A DNA stretch of 39,888 bases from assembly GCA_031263025.1 (NCBI GenBank), contig JAISGO010000058.1, positions 1 through 39,888 on the forward strand. The letters are read 5' to 3'. The position numbers and the translations under genes are program-made. Below, one piece after another: positions 15,507 to 23,369 of the stretch. The notes beneath the pieces are model-generated. The model saw only the letters and a list, made by a program, of their open reading frames with translations. It was not told the DNA's origin and did no database searches. Each line of letters opens with the position of its first letter. Positions within the stretch are counted from its first letter, which is position 1. Source of the DNA: Coriobacteriales bacterium. GTDB taxonomy: Bacteria; Actinomycetota; Coriobacteriia; Coriobacteriales; UBA8131.

Positions 15507-17081
15507 CTAGACTACGGAATCGTTGGCGGCGACAGGAGCTGTGGCAGCCTTGGCCCCGGCCATGAAGCGGAGGGGGAGCAACATGATGAGTAGGACGAGG
15601 CAGCAGAGGGCGTAGACCCAGCCGTAGCCGAGGCCGCAGGCGAGCATGATGGCCATCAGCGCGGTGCCGACGGCGCCGCCGATCTGTTGGAAGATGCGCT
15701 GGGCGGTGGTGCCTTCGCTCACCTGGGTGGGGGTGAGGCCAGTGTAAACACAAGCGGTGATTGGCACCATGATGATACCGAGGCCAAGCCCGCGCACGAA
15801 GAGGGCGGCGAAGAGCAGGACGTAGCCGGCGAAGCCGCCGCCGAGCCCGCCCAGGCCAAGGAAGACGAAGGGCAAAGTGCCAATCAGAGTGGGAATAATA
15901 CCGATCAAGGCGACCAGGCGCGGGTCGTGCTTGTCGGTGGCCTTACCCGCCCAGCTCCGGGTGACTAACATGCCGAGTCCTTGCGGGATCAGCATCAGCC
16001 CGGTCATCAGAGCAGAGAGCCCGAGGCTCTGCTGGAAGTACAGCGCAAGGACGAACAGGCTGCCTTGTGACACGAAGCTATAAAGCATCATCAGCAACAC
16101 CGACGAGCTGAAGGTCGGTCTCCGGAAGAGACGGACGTTGACGACCGACGGGGTGGGAGTTGTTACAAAAGTTGGTTTTACTATTCCGTCATCCTGAACT
16201 TGATTCAGAATCTTTTCCTCTGTCCGTAGCGACACAGGAAGAGATTCCGGGTCAAGCCCGGAGTGACGACTTTTGGAACAGCTCCGGCGCAAGGCATAGG
16301 CCACATACAGCGCGAGGATGACGACTCCGATGGCGAGGGCGACGAGGCCGGCGGCACGACCGCTACCGCTCAGACTGGAGATGCCGTAGAGCGCTGCACA
16401 AAAACCGGCCGCAAGTAGGATATTCCCCGGGACATCAAGGCGTTTGTGCGGGTCGGCCACGGGTAGGGACGGCAAGAGCAGCGCAGTCAGCAGGATCGCG
16501 ACCGCGCAAAGGGGGACGTTAATCAAAAAGACCCAACGCCAGGGCAGATAGGCGACGATTAAACCGCCTAGGGTAGGACCAAGGATGGGCAGAATCACCG
16601 CCGGAACGCCCACGATGGCCATGATGCGGCCCCGGTTGCCGGGGCCGGCTTCTCGCATCAAGATGGTCTGGACGAGTTGGAGCCCCACCCCCGAGGCCAA
16701 ACCCTGGACGCAGCGCCAAACGATGAGCAAAGCGAAGTTGCAGGGTAAACCAGCCGCCAGGGATGCGACCGTGAAGACGGCAAGGGCGCCGAGGTAGACC
16801 GGCTTAGCGGGGAAGCGGTCGACCACCCAACTGGAAAGCGGGATGGCAATACCCATACAGAGGATGTACGCGGTGACCAACCACTGGCTCAAGTCGACGC
16901 CGATACCGAGATCAACGCCGATGGTCTTGATAGCCACGTTGACGATGTTCACGCCCAGCATAGGGGCGAGGATACCGATGGTCATCACGATGGCGGTGCG
17001 CATCAAACCAGCCGGGGGCTTCTGCTTGGACCCAGACGGTCTTGCGCCCTGTGCGGCCTTCTTTAGTGTGTGTTCGTTCAT
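15507..17081 (-). CDS. MFS multidrug efflux transporter (DHA2/EmrB-QacA type) with an in-frame repeat insertion
   Basis: I start at the ATG at 17081, with AAGGAG 6 bases upstream; a frame to 17117 adds 12 residues without a ribosome site. The 524-residue product has about 14 hydrophobic segments and DHA2 motifs such as SQWLVTAYILCMGIAIPLSSWVVDRF, RGRIMAIVGVPAVILPILGPTLGG and LPWRWVFLINVPL. It should export drugs or other small compounds using the proton gradient. Between the eighth and ninth helices, residues of about 271-299 (SRHSGLDPES...LNQVQDDG) are encoded by a palindromic repeat inserted without breaking the frame. A divergent TetR gene at 17441 is the probable regulator. Confidence 0.9.
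   Translation of the reverse strand: MNEHTLKKAAQGARPSGSKQKPPAGLMRTAIVMTIGILAPMLGVNIVNVAIKTIGVDLGIGVDLSQWLVTAYILCMGIAIPLSSWVVDRFPAKPVYLGALAVFTVASLAAGLPCNFALLIVWRCVQGLASGVGLQLVQTILMREAGPGNRGRIMAIVGVPAVILPILGPTLGGLIVAYLPWRWVFLINVPLCAVAILLTALLLPSLPVADPHKRLDVPGNILLAAGFCAALYGISSLSGSGRAAGLVALAIGVVILALYVAYALRRSCSKSRHSGLDPESLPVSLRTEEKILNQVQDDGIVKPTFVTTPTPSVVNVRLFRRPTFSSSVLLMMLYSFVSQGSLFVLALYFQQSLGLSALMTGLMLIPQGLGMLVTRSWAGKATDKHDPRLVALIGIIPTLIGTLPFVFLGLGGLGGGFAGYVLLFAALFVRGLGLGIIMVPITACVYTGLTPTQVSEGTTAQRIFQQIGGAVGTALMAIMLACGLGYGWVYALCCLVLLIMLLPLRFMAGAKAATAPVAANDSVV
16187..16270. repeat. Palindromic intergenic-type repeat inserted inside the MFS gene
   Basis: About 84 bases begin CGTCATCCTGAAC and end GGAGTGACGAC. 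They contain the hairpins CTGAACTTGATTCAG, TGTCCGTAGCGACA and CCGGGTCAAGCCCGG, with outer GTCAT/GTGAC ends. This type of element is usually intergenic; here it is translated in frame (HSGLDPES...NQVQDDG) in a loop of the transporter. A related hairpin-rich element lies about 1 kb away at 17271-17349. Confidence 0.8.
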
Positions 17082-17150
17082 GTGGGCTCCTTTCGTGATG
17101 CGGCGTGCGGCTCGCACTTATAGGGACAAAATGTATCTTAACAATGAGTA

Positions 17151-17159
17151 AGTATAGCA
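17151..17159 (-). promoter_or_regulatory. Extended -10 promoter of the MFS transporter
   Basis: The minus strand reads TGCTATACT, an extended -10 element. The transcript would start near 17144, leaving a leader of about 63 bases before the ATG at 17081. The TetR protein encoded divergently probably acts near here, but I see no convincing short operator. Confidence 0.5.
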
Positions 17160-17185
17160 CGCTCTCCCACCTGTAGTGCCGTTAA

Positions 17186-17214
17186 AAGACAATTTGTTGC
17201 TTAAACGTTATAAT
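17186..17214 (+). promoter_or_regulatory. Candidate promoter for the tetR gene
   Basis: AAGACA (17186-17191) and TATAAT (17209-17214) are separated by 17 bases on the plus strand. The nested repeat at 17223-17414 lies between this promoter and tetR, so it would be transcribed as a leader of about 220 bases. Confidence 0.4.
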
Positions 17215-17222
17215 TCGAGGAG

Positions 17223-17387
17223 ATGTATCAAAGGGACGTTTCATTTGATACATCCTTTTGGTCGTCATTACCCGGTTTATCCGGGTAATCCACGATACCG
17301 CCACAGGCGGTATCGCATGGATTCCCCGAACGAGTCGGGGGATGACGAGCGCTGGGGTGTATCAAATGAAACGTCCCTTTGATACAT
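17223..17387. repeat. Long inverted repeat with 30-base perfect arms
   Basis: The left arm (17223-17252, beginning ATGTATCAAAGGGACG) is the exact reverse complement of the right arm (17358-17387, ending CGTCCCTTTGATACAT). The arms enclose about 105 bases that hold a second hairpin-rich element. Together they would form a very stable cruciform or RNA stem-loop in the MFS-tetR gap. The arrangement looks like a small non-coding mobile element or a miniature palindromic unit. No transposase or target-site duplication was recognised. Confidence 0.85.
17271..17349. repeat. Inner hairpin-rich repeat (three consecutive stem-loops)
   Basis: Between the arms of the larger inverted repeat, three stems follow one another: ACCCGGTTTATCCGGGT, GATACCGCCACAGGCGGTATC (nine pairs around ACA), and CCCCGAACGAGTCGGGG. 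The ends are GTCGTCATTACC and GGGATGACGAGC, like those of the repeat inside the MFS gene, so both probably belong to one family. Confidence 0.75.
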
Positions 17388-17414
17388 GCCTTTGATACAT
17401 GCCTTTGATACATG
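17376..17414. repeat. Three tandem copies of a 13-base unit
   Basis: CCTTTGATACATG occurs at 17376-17388, 17389-17401 and 17402-17414 without gaps, followed by TCCCC. The first copy is part of the right arm of the long inverted repeat. The array ends 27 bases before the tetR start, and copy number could vary by slippage. Confidence 0.9.
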
Positions 17415-17440
17415 TCCCCGTGCGAGAGGAAAGAGGACGC

Positions 17441-18055
17441 ATGACCGAGAAGAATGACACGGCCCATCGCCGTCGGGGCGACAAGCTTGAGCAGGCGATC
17501 TTCGCCGCGACCTTGCGCATCGCCCGCGAGCAGGGCTATCCGGCGGTGACCTTCGCCAAGGTGGCCGAAGCGGCACATACCAGTCGTAGCGTCATCTACC
17601 GCCACTGGCCGTCACCTTTCGAGTTGCTCTACGCCGCGGTCATCGACTCCCTACAAAGGGACGAGGGAATCGCCTCCCTTAGTTCTCGCCGCTACCACAA
17701 CAACGATCTGCGCGCCGACCTTATTCAAATGCTCGGCGACTTCTCCCGGCGCGACGGTCAAGCCGTCGCCCTGCTCCTCCAAGCCATGCACGTAGAACTA
17801 GCCCTCAAGGGCCAGGCGGTGAATGACCTGATTACCCGCAACGAAGAGAACGACCTAGAGATCATCGACCGTATCCTCGCCTCCGCCTGCGCCCGTGGCG
17901 AGATCGCGCACACTTCCGAGCAGCTCCCCCGTCAAGTACGCCTACTCCCCTTCGAGCTTGTCCGCTACCACGCCGCCTTCCTCCGCGAAAGCATCACCCA
18001 GGAGCGCCTCACCACCCTGGTCGATCAAGTTTTCCTGCCCTTGCTGCGCGCCTGA
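17441..18055 (+). CDS. TetR-family transcriptional regulator
   Basis: The 204-residue protein starts at the ATG at 17441 after a GAGGAAAGAGG ribosome site. The N-terminal helix-turn-helix is typical of the family: AIFAATLRIAREQGYPAVTFAKVAEAAHTSRSVIYRHWPS. The C-terminal ligand-binding and dimer domain is helical and not diagnostic. Divergent placement to an MFS efflux pump suggests that it represses the pump until a ligand binds. It reads into the palindrome at 18075-18096. Confidence 0.93.
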   Translation: MTEKNDTAHRRRGDKLEQAIFAATLRIAREQGYPAVTFAKVAEAAHTSRSVIYRHWPSPFELLYAAVIDSLQRDEGIASLSSRRYHNNDLRADLIQMLGDFSRRDGQAVALLLQAMHVELALKGQAVNDLITRNEENDLEIIDRILASACARGEIAHTSEQLPRQVRLLPFELVRYHAAFLRESITQERLTTLVDQVFLPLLRA

Positions 18056-18074
18056 CTAGCGGTTAGCATAACTT

Positions 18075-18096
18075 GGGGCACTTTATAAAGTGCCCC
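18075..18096. repeat. GGGGCAC...GTGCCCC palindrome, copy 3
   Basis: A perfect 22-base palindrome, GGGGCACTTTA plus its mirror half, lies between the converging tetR (stop 20 bases away) and menG (stop 11 bases away) genes. It could serve both transcripts. It is a shorter variant of the other palindromes. Confidence 0.85.
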
Positions 18097-18106
18097 CCCA
18101 AAGCGT

Positions 18107-18898
18107 TCAAGCACCCGGTTTCTTGCCTACGTGCAGGGCGGCGGAACCGAAAAGGAAGCTGCGGTAGCGAACGCCGGCGAGGCCGCACTCGCGCATCAAC
18201 TCAACCAGGGCCGGCTTAGTCAGGAAGGCCTCGGTGGAATCATTCAACCATTGGTACTCGTCTCGGTGACCGGCCACGGCGGCGCCCAGGCGGGGCATGA
18301 TGTGCTTGAAGTAAAGCCTGAAGAAAGGCACGATCGCAGGGTTGGTGGGATAGGAGGCTTCCAAACAGCAAAATAGGCCTCCAGGCTTAATCACCCGGGT
18401 CATCTCGGCAACCACCTGGGCATAGTCAGGCATATTGCGCAGGCCGAAGGATATGGTCACGGCGTCAAAGTTGCCATCAGGGAAAGGCAGATGCATGGCG
18501 TCGCCTTGGACGAACTGGGGCAGGTGCGAACAAAAGCCGCCGTCCCTTTTGTCCGGTTGCTCACGGGCACGTCTGCGGGCGACCGCAAGCATCGGCTCAC
18601 AGAAGTCGAGGGCGACCACTTCGCACTCGGGCAGGCGCTGGGAGAGGGCTAAGGCGATGTCGCCGGTACCGCAGGCCACGTCCAAGACCCGGCGAGGCCG
18701 GACCGCGGCCACCCGGTCGAGCAGGGCCCGCTTCCAGGCCCGGTGTAGCCGAAAGCTCTCCACGTCGTTCATCTGGTCGTAACCCTCGGCGATGGTGGAG
18801 AAAATCCGGTGAACTTGGCGCTGTTTCTGGGCCGAATCGAGCTCCTCCGGGCGACGGATAGCAGGTGCTGGGTTGGGCTTTACCAGCAGCTCACTCAT
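18107..18898 (-). CDS. menG: Demethylmenaquinone methyltransferase (MenG/UbiE family)
   Basis: The ATG at 18898 overlaps the menA stop (ATGA), giving 263 residues; the longer frame from 18943 lies inside menA. Class I methyltransferase motifs are clear: RRVLDVACGTGDIALALS for SAM binding, VVALDFCEPML, and the family signature FDAVTISFGLRNMPDYAQVVAEMTRVIKPGG. FSTIAEGYDQMNDVES near the N-terminus is also typical. It methylates demethylmenaquinone, the last step of menaquinone synthesis, following the prenylation by MenA encoded upstream. Confidence 0.94.
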   Translation of the reverse strand: MSELLVKPNPAPAIRRPEELDSAQKQRQVHRIFSTIAEGYDQMNDVESFRLHRAWKRALLDRVAAVRPRRVLDVACGTGDIALALSQRLPECEVVALDFCEPMLAVARRRAREQPDKRDGGFCSHLPQFVQGDAMHLPFPDGNFDAVTISFGLRNMPDYAQVVAEMTRVIKPGGLFCCLEASYPTNPAIVPFFRLYFKHIMPRLGAAVAGHRDEYQWLNDSTEAFLTKPALVELMRECGLAGVRYRSFLFGSAALHVGKKPGA

Positions 18899-19881
18899 AG
18901 CAGGCCACCCAACACGCAGGTCACGATCATCACGATGCCGCATTTATAGGTCATGATATTGGCCAGGCCCATCATCGGCGAGCGCAGCTCCGGAGTGTAA
19001 TTACCTTTTTGCAGCATGCGTTGCCAGCCTTTGGCCGACCAGATCAAACCGAACAGCGGCAGCATCAAAAGCCAGACCGGCCAAGCGCCCAGGGCCGCCT
19101 GCCACAGTACCAGGGTGGCCAGGCAAACATAGGCGAAGACCCCGCAAACCACCATCAAGATGGTCGAGGCGCGCCAGCCCAGCACACCCGCCAAAGTCAG
19201 GCGGCCAGCCTCGCGGTCGCGCTCGATGTCCTGGGTATTGTTCATCAGCATGATCAGACCGACGAAGATGATCATCGGTAGAGCGGCGAAGATCACGGTC
19301 GGCGGCGGGGCTAGGGTCATCGCGTAAAATGTCGCCCAGACCGTGATCCCGCCCAGCCAGACGCCGCTCACGACCTCTCCGACCGGCAGGTCGGAGAGAG
19401 GTTTGGGGCCAAAAGCATAGGCGAGCAAGCCAAGTACGGCGACCGCGCCCCACACCAAGGTCACCCAGTTCGACAAGGCCACCACGGCAAGGCCAAAAAC
19501 AGCTGCAACGAGCAGCAGTCCGACCCCGAAATGCAACGCCGACTTGGGGTCGAGGTGATGGTAGACGATGGCGGCGTCGGTCTCGTCGACGATGGTCTCG
19601 ACGCTATCGGTGCCCTTGCCGAAGTCGCGGTAGTCGTTGAAGGTGTTAATGGCGGCCTGCATCAAGACGGTGGCCAGAAGCATCAAAAGCCAGACCAGGA
19701 GGGCACGCGGAGTGAAGGCTGCCGGCCCGAAACCAGCGCCCTTGCAGGCATAGACCAGGGCCCCGCCGACCAAGATGGTCGCGACCGAAGCCGACCAGGT
19801 CTGGGGCGCAGCCAGCTCCTTGGCGGCTTTCAGGGAAAAAGGTTGATACTGTGAGTCAGAGGACGGTAGGGGGCTGTGCAT
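18895..19881 (-). CDS. menA: 1,4-dihydroxy-2-naphthoate prenyltransferase
   Basis: The 328-residue UbiA-superfamily membrane protein has about eight or nine hydrophobic segments and the two Asp-rich motifs that bind the prenyl diphosphate with magnesium: AINTFNDYRDFGKGTDS (about 78-93) and NNTQDIERDREAGRLTLA. It joins the isoprenoid tail to 1,4-dihydroxy-2-naphthoate in the membrane. Context with menG supports MenA over other UbiA enzymes. The gene start lies 26 bases inside the end of miaA, and the stop overlaps menG, so the three genes form a translationally linked run. Other menaquinone genes are not in the window. Confidence 0.93.
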   Translation of the reverse strand: MHSPLPSSDSQYQPFSLKAAKELAAPQTWSASVATILVGGALVYACKGAGFGPAAFTPRALLVWLLMLLATVLMQAAINTFNDYRDFGKGTDSVETIVDETDAAIVYHHLDPKSALHFGVGLLLVAAVFGLAVVALSNWVTLVWGAVAVLGLLAYAFGPKPLSDLPVGEVVSGVWLGGITVWATFYAMTLAPPPTVIFAALPMIIFVGLIMLMNNTQDIERDREAGRLTLAGVLGWRASTILMVVCGVFAYVCLATLVLWQAALGAWPVWLLMLPLFGLIWSAKGWQRMLQKGNYTPELRSPMMGLANIMTYKCGIVMIVTCVLGGLL

Positions 19882-20932
19882 GTTCTGATTGTAACTTGTT
19901 TAGGTCTGGGGCTGCCAGCCAGTGGATTCGCGGATCACGACGAAACCAAGTCAACTGGCGCTTGGCATAGCGGCGCGTATCCCGCGCGACCAGGGCTGCA
20001 GCCTCATCGAGTTGGCTGGCGCTAGGATAATCGAGGGCAGGCCCTAAGGCCAAGAGCTCCTTATAGCCGATGGCCTGGCTAGCGCTCTGGCCGAGCCTGG
20101 GATAGCGCCCGCGCAGGGTCTTGACCTCATCGACTAAGCCAGCTGCGAACATCCGGGCCACTCGCTCGTCAATACGCCGGTAGAGCTCGGGGCGCTCACA
20201 GGTAAGCCCCAGGTAGAGGCAGGGGTAGAAAGAGCGATACTCGCGCATCCCCTGATGTTGCGCAGCATAGCTGCTGCCCTCCTCCAGGAACTCGAAGGCC
20301 CGCACCACTCGACGCAGGTTGTGGGGGTGGATCAGGGCAGCGCTCGCCGGGTCGCGCTCGGCCAGCTTGGTGTGGAAAGCCTCAGAGCCAAGCTGGTCGG
20401 CCAAGCGGCTGAGGCGCTCCCGACGTTCGACCTGGCCGGTCTGGGTCTTGGCCTCGACTTGGGCGTCGAGCTCGAAGCAATCAAGGGCTGCCCGCAGATA
20501 GAGGCCGCTGCCACCACAAACGATGGGCAGGACGCTGCGCGACAAACAGTCATCAATAGCCGCCCGTGCCGCCCGTTGGTAGAGGGCGGCGCTAAAATCC
20601 TGGTCGGGGTCGACCAGGTCGAGGCAATGATAGGGCACAGCTCGCTGGGGCGGCGGGGTTTTGGCCGTCCCTATATCCATGCTCCGATAGACCTGCATTG
20701 CATCGGCGCTGATGATCTCGGCGCTGCGCCCCAAGCAATCGGGTGCCACAGCGGCAAGGGCCTCGGCCAAGACGGACTTGCCGCTGGCAGTCGGCCCGAC
20801 TATGGCCAAGACTCGGCAATCCGGCCCAGCCAGCGCAGAGCAAAGCCCATCCCAGGAAAAACCGTCTATACTCGACTGTTCTAAGCCGGGCGAGGACTGG
20901 AGAGAGTACACTGCGCGCCGCTGGTCAGGCAA
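19856..20932 (-). CDS. miaA: tRNA dimethylallyltransferase
   Basis: The 358-residue protein has the P-loop GPTASGKS at residues 46-53, EIISADAMQVYRSMDIGTAK, HCLDLVDPDQDFSAALYQ and VCGGSGLYLRAALD, all MiaA signatures. It adds a dimethylallyl group to N6 of A37 in tRNAs that read codons beginning with U. The frame opens with TTG at 20932; this puts about 35 extra residues before the P-loop compared with the E. coli enzyme, so the true start may be further in (GTG at 20911 is one option), but no strong ribosome site decides it. The 3' end overlaps menA. Confidence 0.93.
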   Translation of the reverse strand: MPDQRRAVYSLQSSPGLEQSSIDGFSWDGLCSALAGPDCRVLAIVGPTASGKSVLAEALAAVAPDCLGRSAEIISADAMQVYRSMDIGTAKTPPPQRAVPYHCLDLVDPDQDFSAALYQRAARAAIDDCLSRSVLPIVCGGSGLYLRAALDCFELDAQVEAKTQTGQVERRERLSRLADQLGSEAFHTKLAERDPASAALIHPHNLRRVVRAFEFLEEGSSYAAQHQGMREYRSFYPCLYLGLTCERPELYRRIDERVARMFAAGLVDEVKTLRGRYPRLGQSASQAIGYKELLALGPALDYPSASQLDEAAALVARDTRRYAKRQLTWFRRDPRIHWLAAPDLNKLQSEHAQPPTVL

Positions 20933-20935
20933 GGC

Positions 20936-21265
20936 CTAGATGCTGTTATTGAAGCTACTGGAGATATTGGACTGGGCCATACCGACCAGCCATACCACGA
21001 AGATGGTGTAGAGGATCACGAGGACGATACCGACCGCCGCTGCCACCGCGAAACCGATCGCGGTCCACTTGGTGCCCTCAGAACGATAGGGCTTCTCGAG
21101 GTTGAAGAGTGAGGCGCCGATGATGTTGACGAAACCACCGAAGAACCCGAAGAAGAAATAACCGGCTTTTTGGGCGCCAGTCAGTTCACGTGGAGCGATC
21201 ACGACTGCCGGCGGCTGGTCCATCTGCGCCTGCGGCTGGGGTTGGTAGTTGGTTTGGTAATCCAT
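20936..21265 (-). CDS. Small membrane protein with Pro/Gln-rich N-terminus
   Basis: A 109-residue protein starts at an ATG preceded by AAAGGAAG. Residues 1-30 are polar and rich in Gln and Pro (MDYQTNYQPQPQAQMDQPP). Two hydrophobic segments follow: AGYFFFGFFGGFVNIIGASLF and the longer AIGFAVAAAVGIVLVILYTIF. I do not recognise the function; the layout resembles small DUF4190/DUF4870-like membrane proteins of Gram-positive bacteria. It lies 3 bases upstream of the miaA start on the same strand, so the two are probably co-transcribed. Confidence 0.75.
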   Translation of the reverse strand: MDYQTNYQPQPQAQMDQPPAVVIAPRELTGAQKAGYFFFGFFGGFVNIIGASLFNLEKPYRSEGTKWTAIGFAVAAAVGIVLVILYTIFVVWLVGMAQSNISSSFNNSI

Positions 21266-21406
21266 GGGCTTCCTTTCCTATCTGTGGGTAAAAGAACTTC
21301 CTTACAGTCCAGTGTAGCCGTTTTCAACTTCTGCCATCGTCCGTGTCCTCCATATCTGATAATCGGAGGTCAGATCATCTTGGGAGGAGCTCGTGGCGAA
21401 CCTAGG

Positions 21407-22354
21407 TCAGGCTTTTAGCTCTTGCAGGGCCTTTTGCAGGTCGGCCTGGGCCTGTCCAAAGCCTGCCATCAGGTCCTCGAGCAGCTGGCGCAGTGGTTTG
21501 ATCTCGTGCAGCTCACCAGCGACCTGGCCGGCCATGAAGGAGCCGCCGTCCTTGTCGCCTTCTTCCACCGCCCGGCGCAGCGAGCCCAAAGTAAGCCCCT
21601 CCAGCTCGGCCCGATCGGCCACCTCGTGCTCGAGCTGGAGGTAACGCTTGGCCATCTTGTTCTTGATCTGGCGCACCGGGGCGTGCTTGCTGCGCCCCGT
21701 CACCATGGTGCCGGTGTCGCGGGCCTTGAGCACCATCTCCTTGTAGGCGGGGGCGATCGGGCACTCCTCGGAGGTCAGGAAAATCGTCCCACACTGGGCA
21801 CCGATCGCACCCATCGCGAAGGCCGCCAAGAGCTGGCGGCCGTTGCCGATGCCGCCGGCCGCGATCACCGGGATTCCCACTGCGTCCACCACCTGGGGAA
21901 CCAGCGGCAGGGTGGCGGTCTCGCCGATATGCCCGCCGGACTCGGTGCCCTCGGCGATCACCGCGTCGGCGCCGGCGCGTTCCATCTGGATGGCCAAGGC
22001 TACGCTCGGCACTACCGGGATGACCTTGATCCCGGCCGCTTTCCAACGTCCGACGTACTTGGCCGGAGAGCCCGCCCCGGTGGTCACCACGGCCGGGCGC
22101 TCACGCTCGAGCAGGGTGGCGATCTCGTCGATGTTGTCGGCCATCAGCATGATATTGACGCCAAAGGGCCTATCGGTGGCGGCCTTGGCCTCGACGATGT
22201 TGCGCTCGAGGCGCTCGGTCGACATCCCGCCTGAGCCGATCACGCCGAGCGAGCCGGCGTTGGAAACCGCCGCCGCGAAAGCGCCGCTGGCCACCCGGGC
22301 CATCCCGCCCTGCATCACGGGGAACTCGATACCGAGGAATTCATTGAGTAGCAT
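21407..22354 (-). CDS. fabK: Enoyl-[acyl-carrier-protein] reductase II (FabK)
   Basis: The 315-residue FMN-dependent TIM-barrel protein shows FPVMQGGMARVASG, VSNAGSLGVIGSGG, GVNIMLM, VVTTGAGSPAKYV, AEGTESGGHIGE, PVIAAGGIGNGRQLLAAFAMGA and GTIFLTSEECP. These fit FabK of the nitronate monooxygenase-like family. It reduces enoyl-ACP to acyl-ACP in the elongation cycle. The position downstream of accDA and fabH supports fatty-acid synthesis over nitronate oxidation. The start at 22354 follows AAAGG. The 76-base gap to fabH contains a 24-base perfect palindrome. Confidence 0.93.
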   Translation of the reverse strand: MLLNEFLGIEFPVMQGGMARVASGAFAAAVSNAGSLGVIGSGGMSTERLERNIVEAKAATDRPFGVNIMLMADNIDEIATLLERERPAVVTTGAGSPAKYVGRWKAAGIKVIPVVPSVALAIQMERAGADAVIAEGTESGGHIGETATLPLVPQVVDAVGIPVIAAGGIGNGRQLLAAFAMGAIGAQCGTIFLTSEECPIAPAYKEMVLKARDTGTMVTGRSKHAPVRQIKNKMAKRYLQLEHEVADRAELEGLTLGSLRRAVEEGDKDGGSFMAGQVAGELHEIKPLRQLLEDLMAGFGQAQADLQKALQELKA

Positions 22355-22388
22355 CGCCTACAGCCTTTCTTGTCTATCACGTTCCAGC

Positions 22389-22412
22389 GGGGACACCCTA
22401 TAGGGTGTCCCC
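22389..22412. repeat. GGGGACACCCTA palindrome, copy 4 (perfect)
   Basis: The 24 bases are GGGGACACCCTA followed by its exact reverse complement. They begin 19 bases after the fabH stop and lie before fabK in the same operon direction, so the element, if it acts in RNA, sits between two co-directional genes. Confidence 0.9.
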
Positions 22413-22430
22413 GAGATTATTCGAGATTAT

Positions 22431-23345
22431 TTATCTGCCCTGCCAGACGAAGGCCGCCGCCCCCGCAGTCAACCCGCCGCCGAAGCCGGCCAGGACCACC
22501 TTGTCGCCGTTATGCAGGCGTCCGGCCTGATAGGCCTCGGCCAAGGCCAGGGGCACACTGGCGGCGGAGGTGTTGCCGTACTCGTCGACGTTGACGAAGA
22601 ACCTATCCATGCCCACTTCAAGCTGCTTGGCGGCGTTTTGCAAGATGCGCAGGTTGGCCTGATGGCAGATGAAGCAATCGACTTCCTGCGGCTGCCAGCC
22701 GGCCTGGGCGATCACGTCACGGGCGGTCTGGTTGAGGGCGCGGGTGGCGAACTTAAAGACCTCGCCGCCCTGCATCCGGATATAGGGGTCGCTCTTGAGG
22801 GCGTCGTCGCCCCCGCGCACCAGGGTCTTGGACCAAAACGGCGCGCCGTCCTGCTCGATCACCACCGCTCCGGCCCCGTCGCCGAAGAGCACGCAGGTCG
22901 AGCGGTCCTGGTAGTCAGTCACCGTGGAGAGCGCCTCGCTGCCGATGACCAGGGCCCGCTGCCCGGGACGGAGCAGGCGTTCGGCGGTGATCAGGGCGAA
23001 GACGAAGCCCGAGCAAGCCGCGTTGAGGTCGAAGGCGATGATGTCCTCATGGATGCCGAGGCGCTGCTGGATGTCGGCCGCAGCACTCGGCACGAAGCGC
23101 GGCACCGTGAAAGTAGCGCAGATGATCACGTCGATTTGGTCGCCGGCAAGCCCAGATGCTCTAACAGCTTGTCGCGCCGCCGCCTCGGCCAGGTCGACGT
23201 CGCTCTGGCCCGGGGCCACGATATGCCGGGTATGGATGCCGGTGCGGCTGACGATCCACTCGTCCGAGGTCTCCACCATCTGCTCAAGATCGGCATTAGT
23301 CAATTTCCGCTCCGGCGCATAGGCGCCCACACCCAGTATCTTCAC
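22431..23345 (-). CDS. fabH: 3-oxoacyl-[acyl-carrier-protein] synthase III
   Basis: The 304-residue thiolase-fold enzyme has the catalytic Cys111 in FDLNAACSGFVFAL, the active-site His in CFICHQANLRIL (about residue 231) and the Asn in DEYGNTSAASVPLAL. EWIVSRTGIHTRHI and LFGDGAGAVVIE are FabH hallmarks. It condenses a starter acyl-CoA with malonyl-ACP to begin fatty-acid synthesis. It is slightly shorter than E. coli FabH but keeps all the catalytic regions. It follows accDA by 24 bases, so malonyl-CoA supply and initiation are encoded together. Confidence 0.96.
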   Translation of the reverse strand: MKILGVGAYAPERKLTNADLEQMVETSDEWIVSRTGIHTRHIVAPGQSDVDLAEAAARQAVRASGLAGDQIDVIICATFTVPRFVPSAAADIQQRLGIHEDIIAFDLNAACSGFVFALITAERLLRPGQRALVIGSEALSTVTDYQDRSTCVLFGDGAGAVVIEQDGAPFWSKTLVRGGDDALKSDPYIRMQGGEVFKFATRALNQTARDVIAQAGWQPQEVDCFICHQANLRILQNAAKQLEVGMDRFFVNVDEYGNTSAASVPLALAEAYQAGRLHNGDKVVLAGFGGGLTAGAAAFVWQGR

Positions 23346-23369
23346 GTATTCTTCTCTTTTCTCGTCGCT

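Noticed and set aside
17376-17414. Three tandem 13-base units considered as a CRISPR array
   Set aside because: The units abut without spacers and are too short; no cas gene is present.
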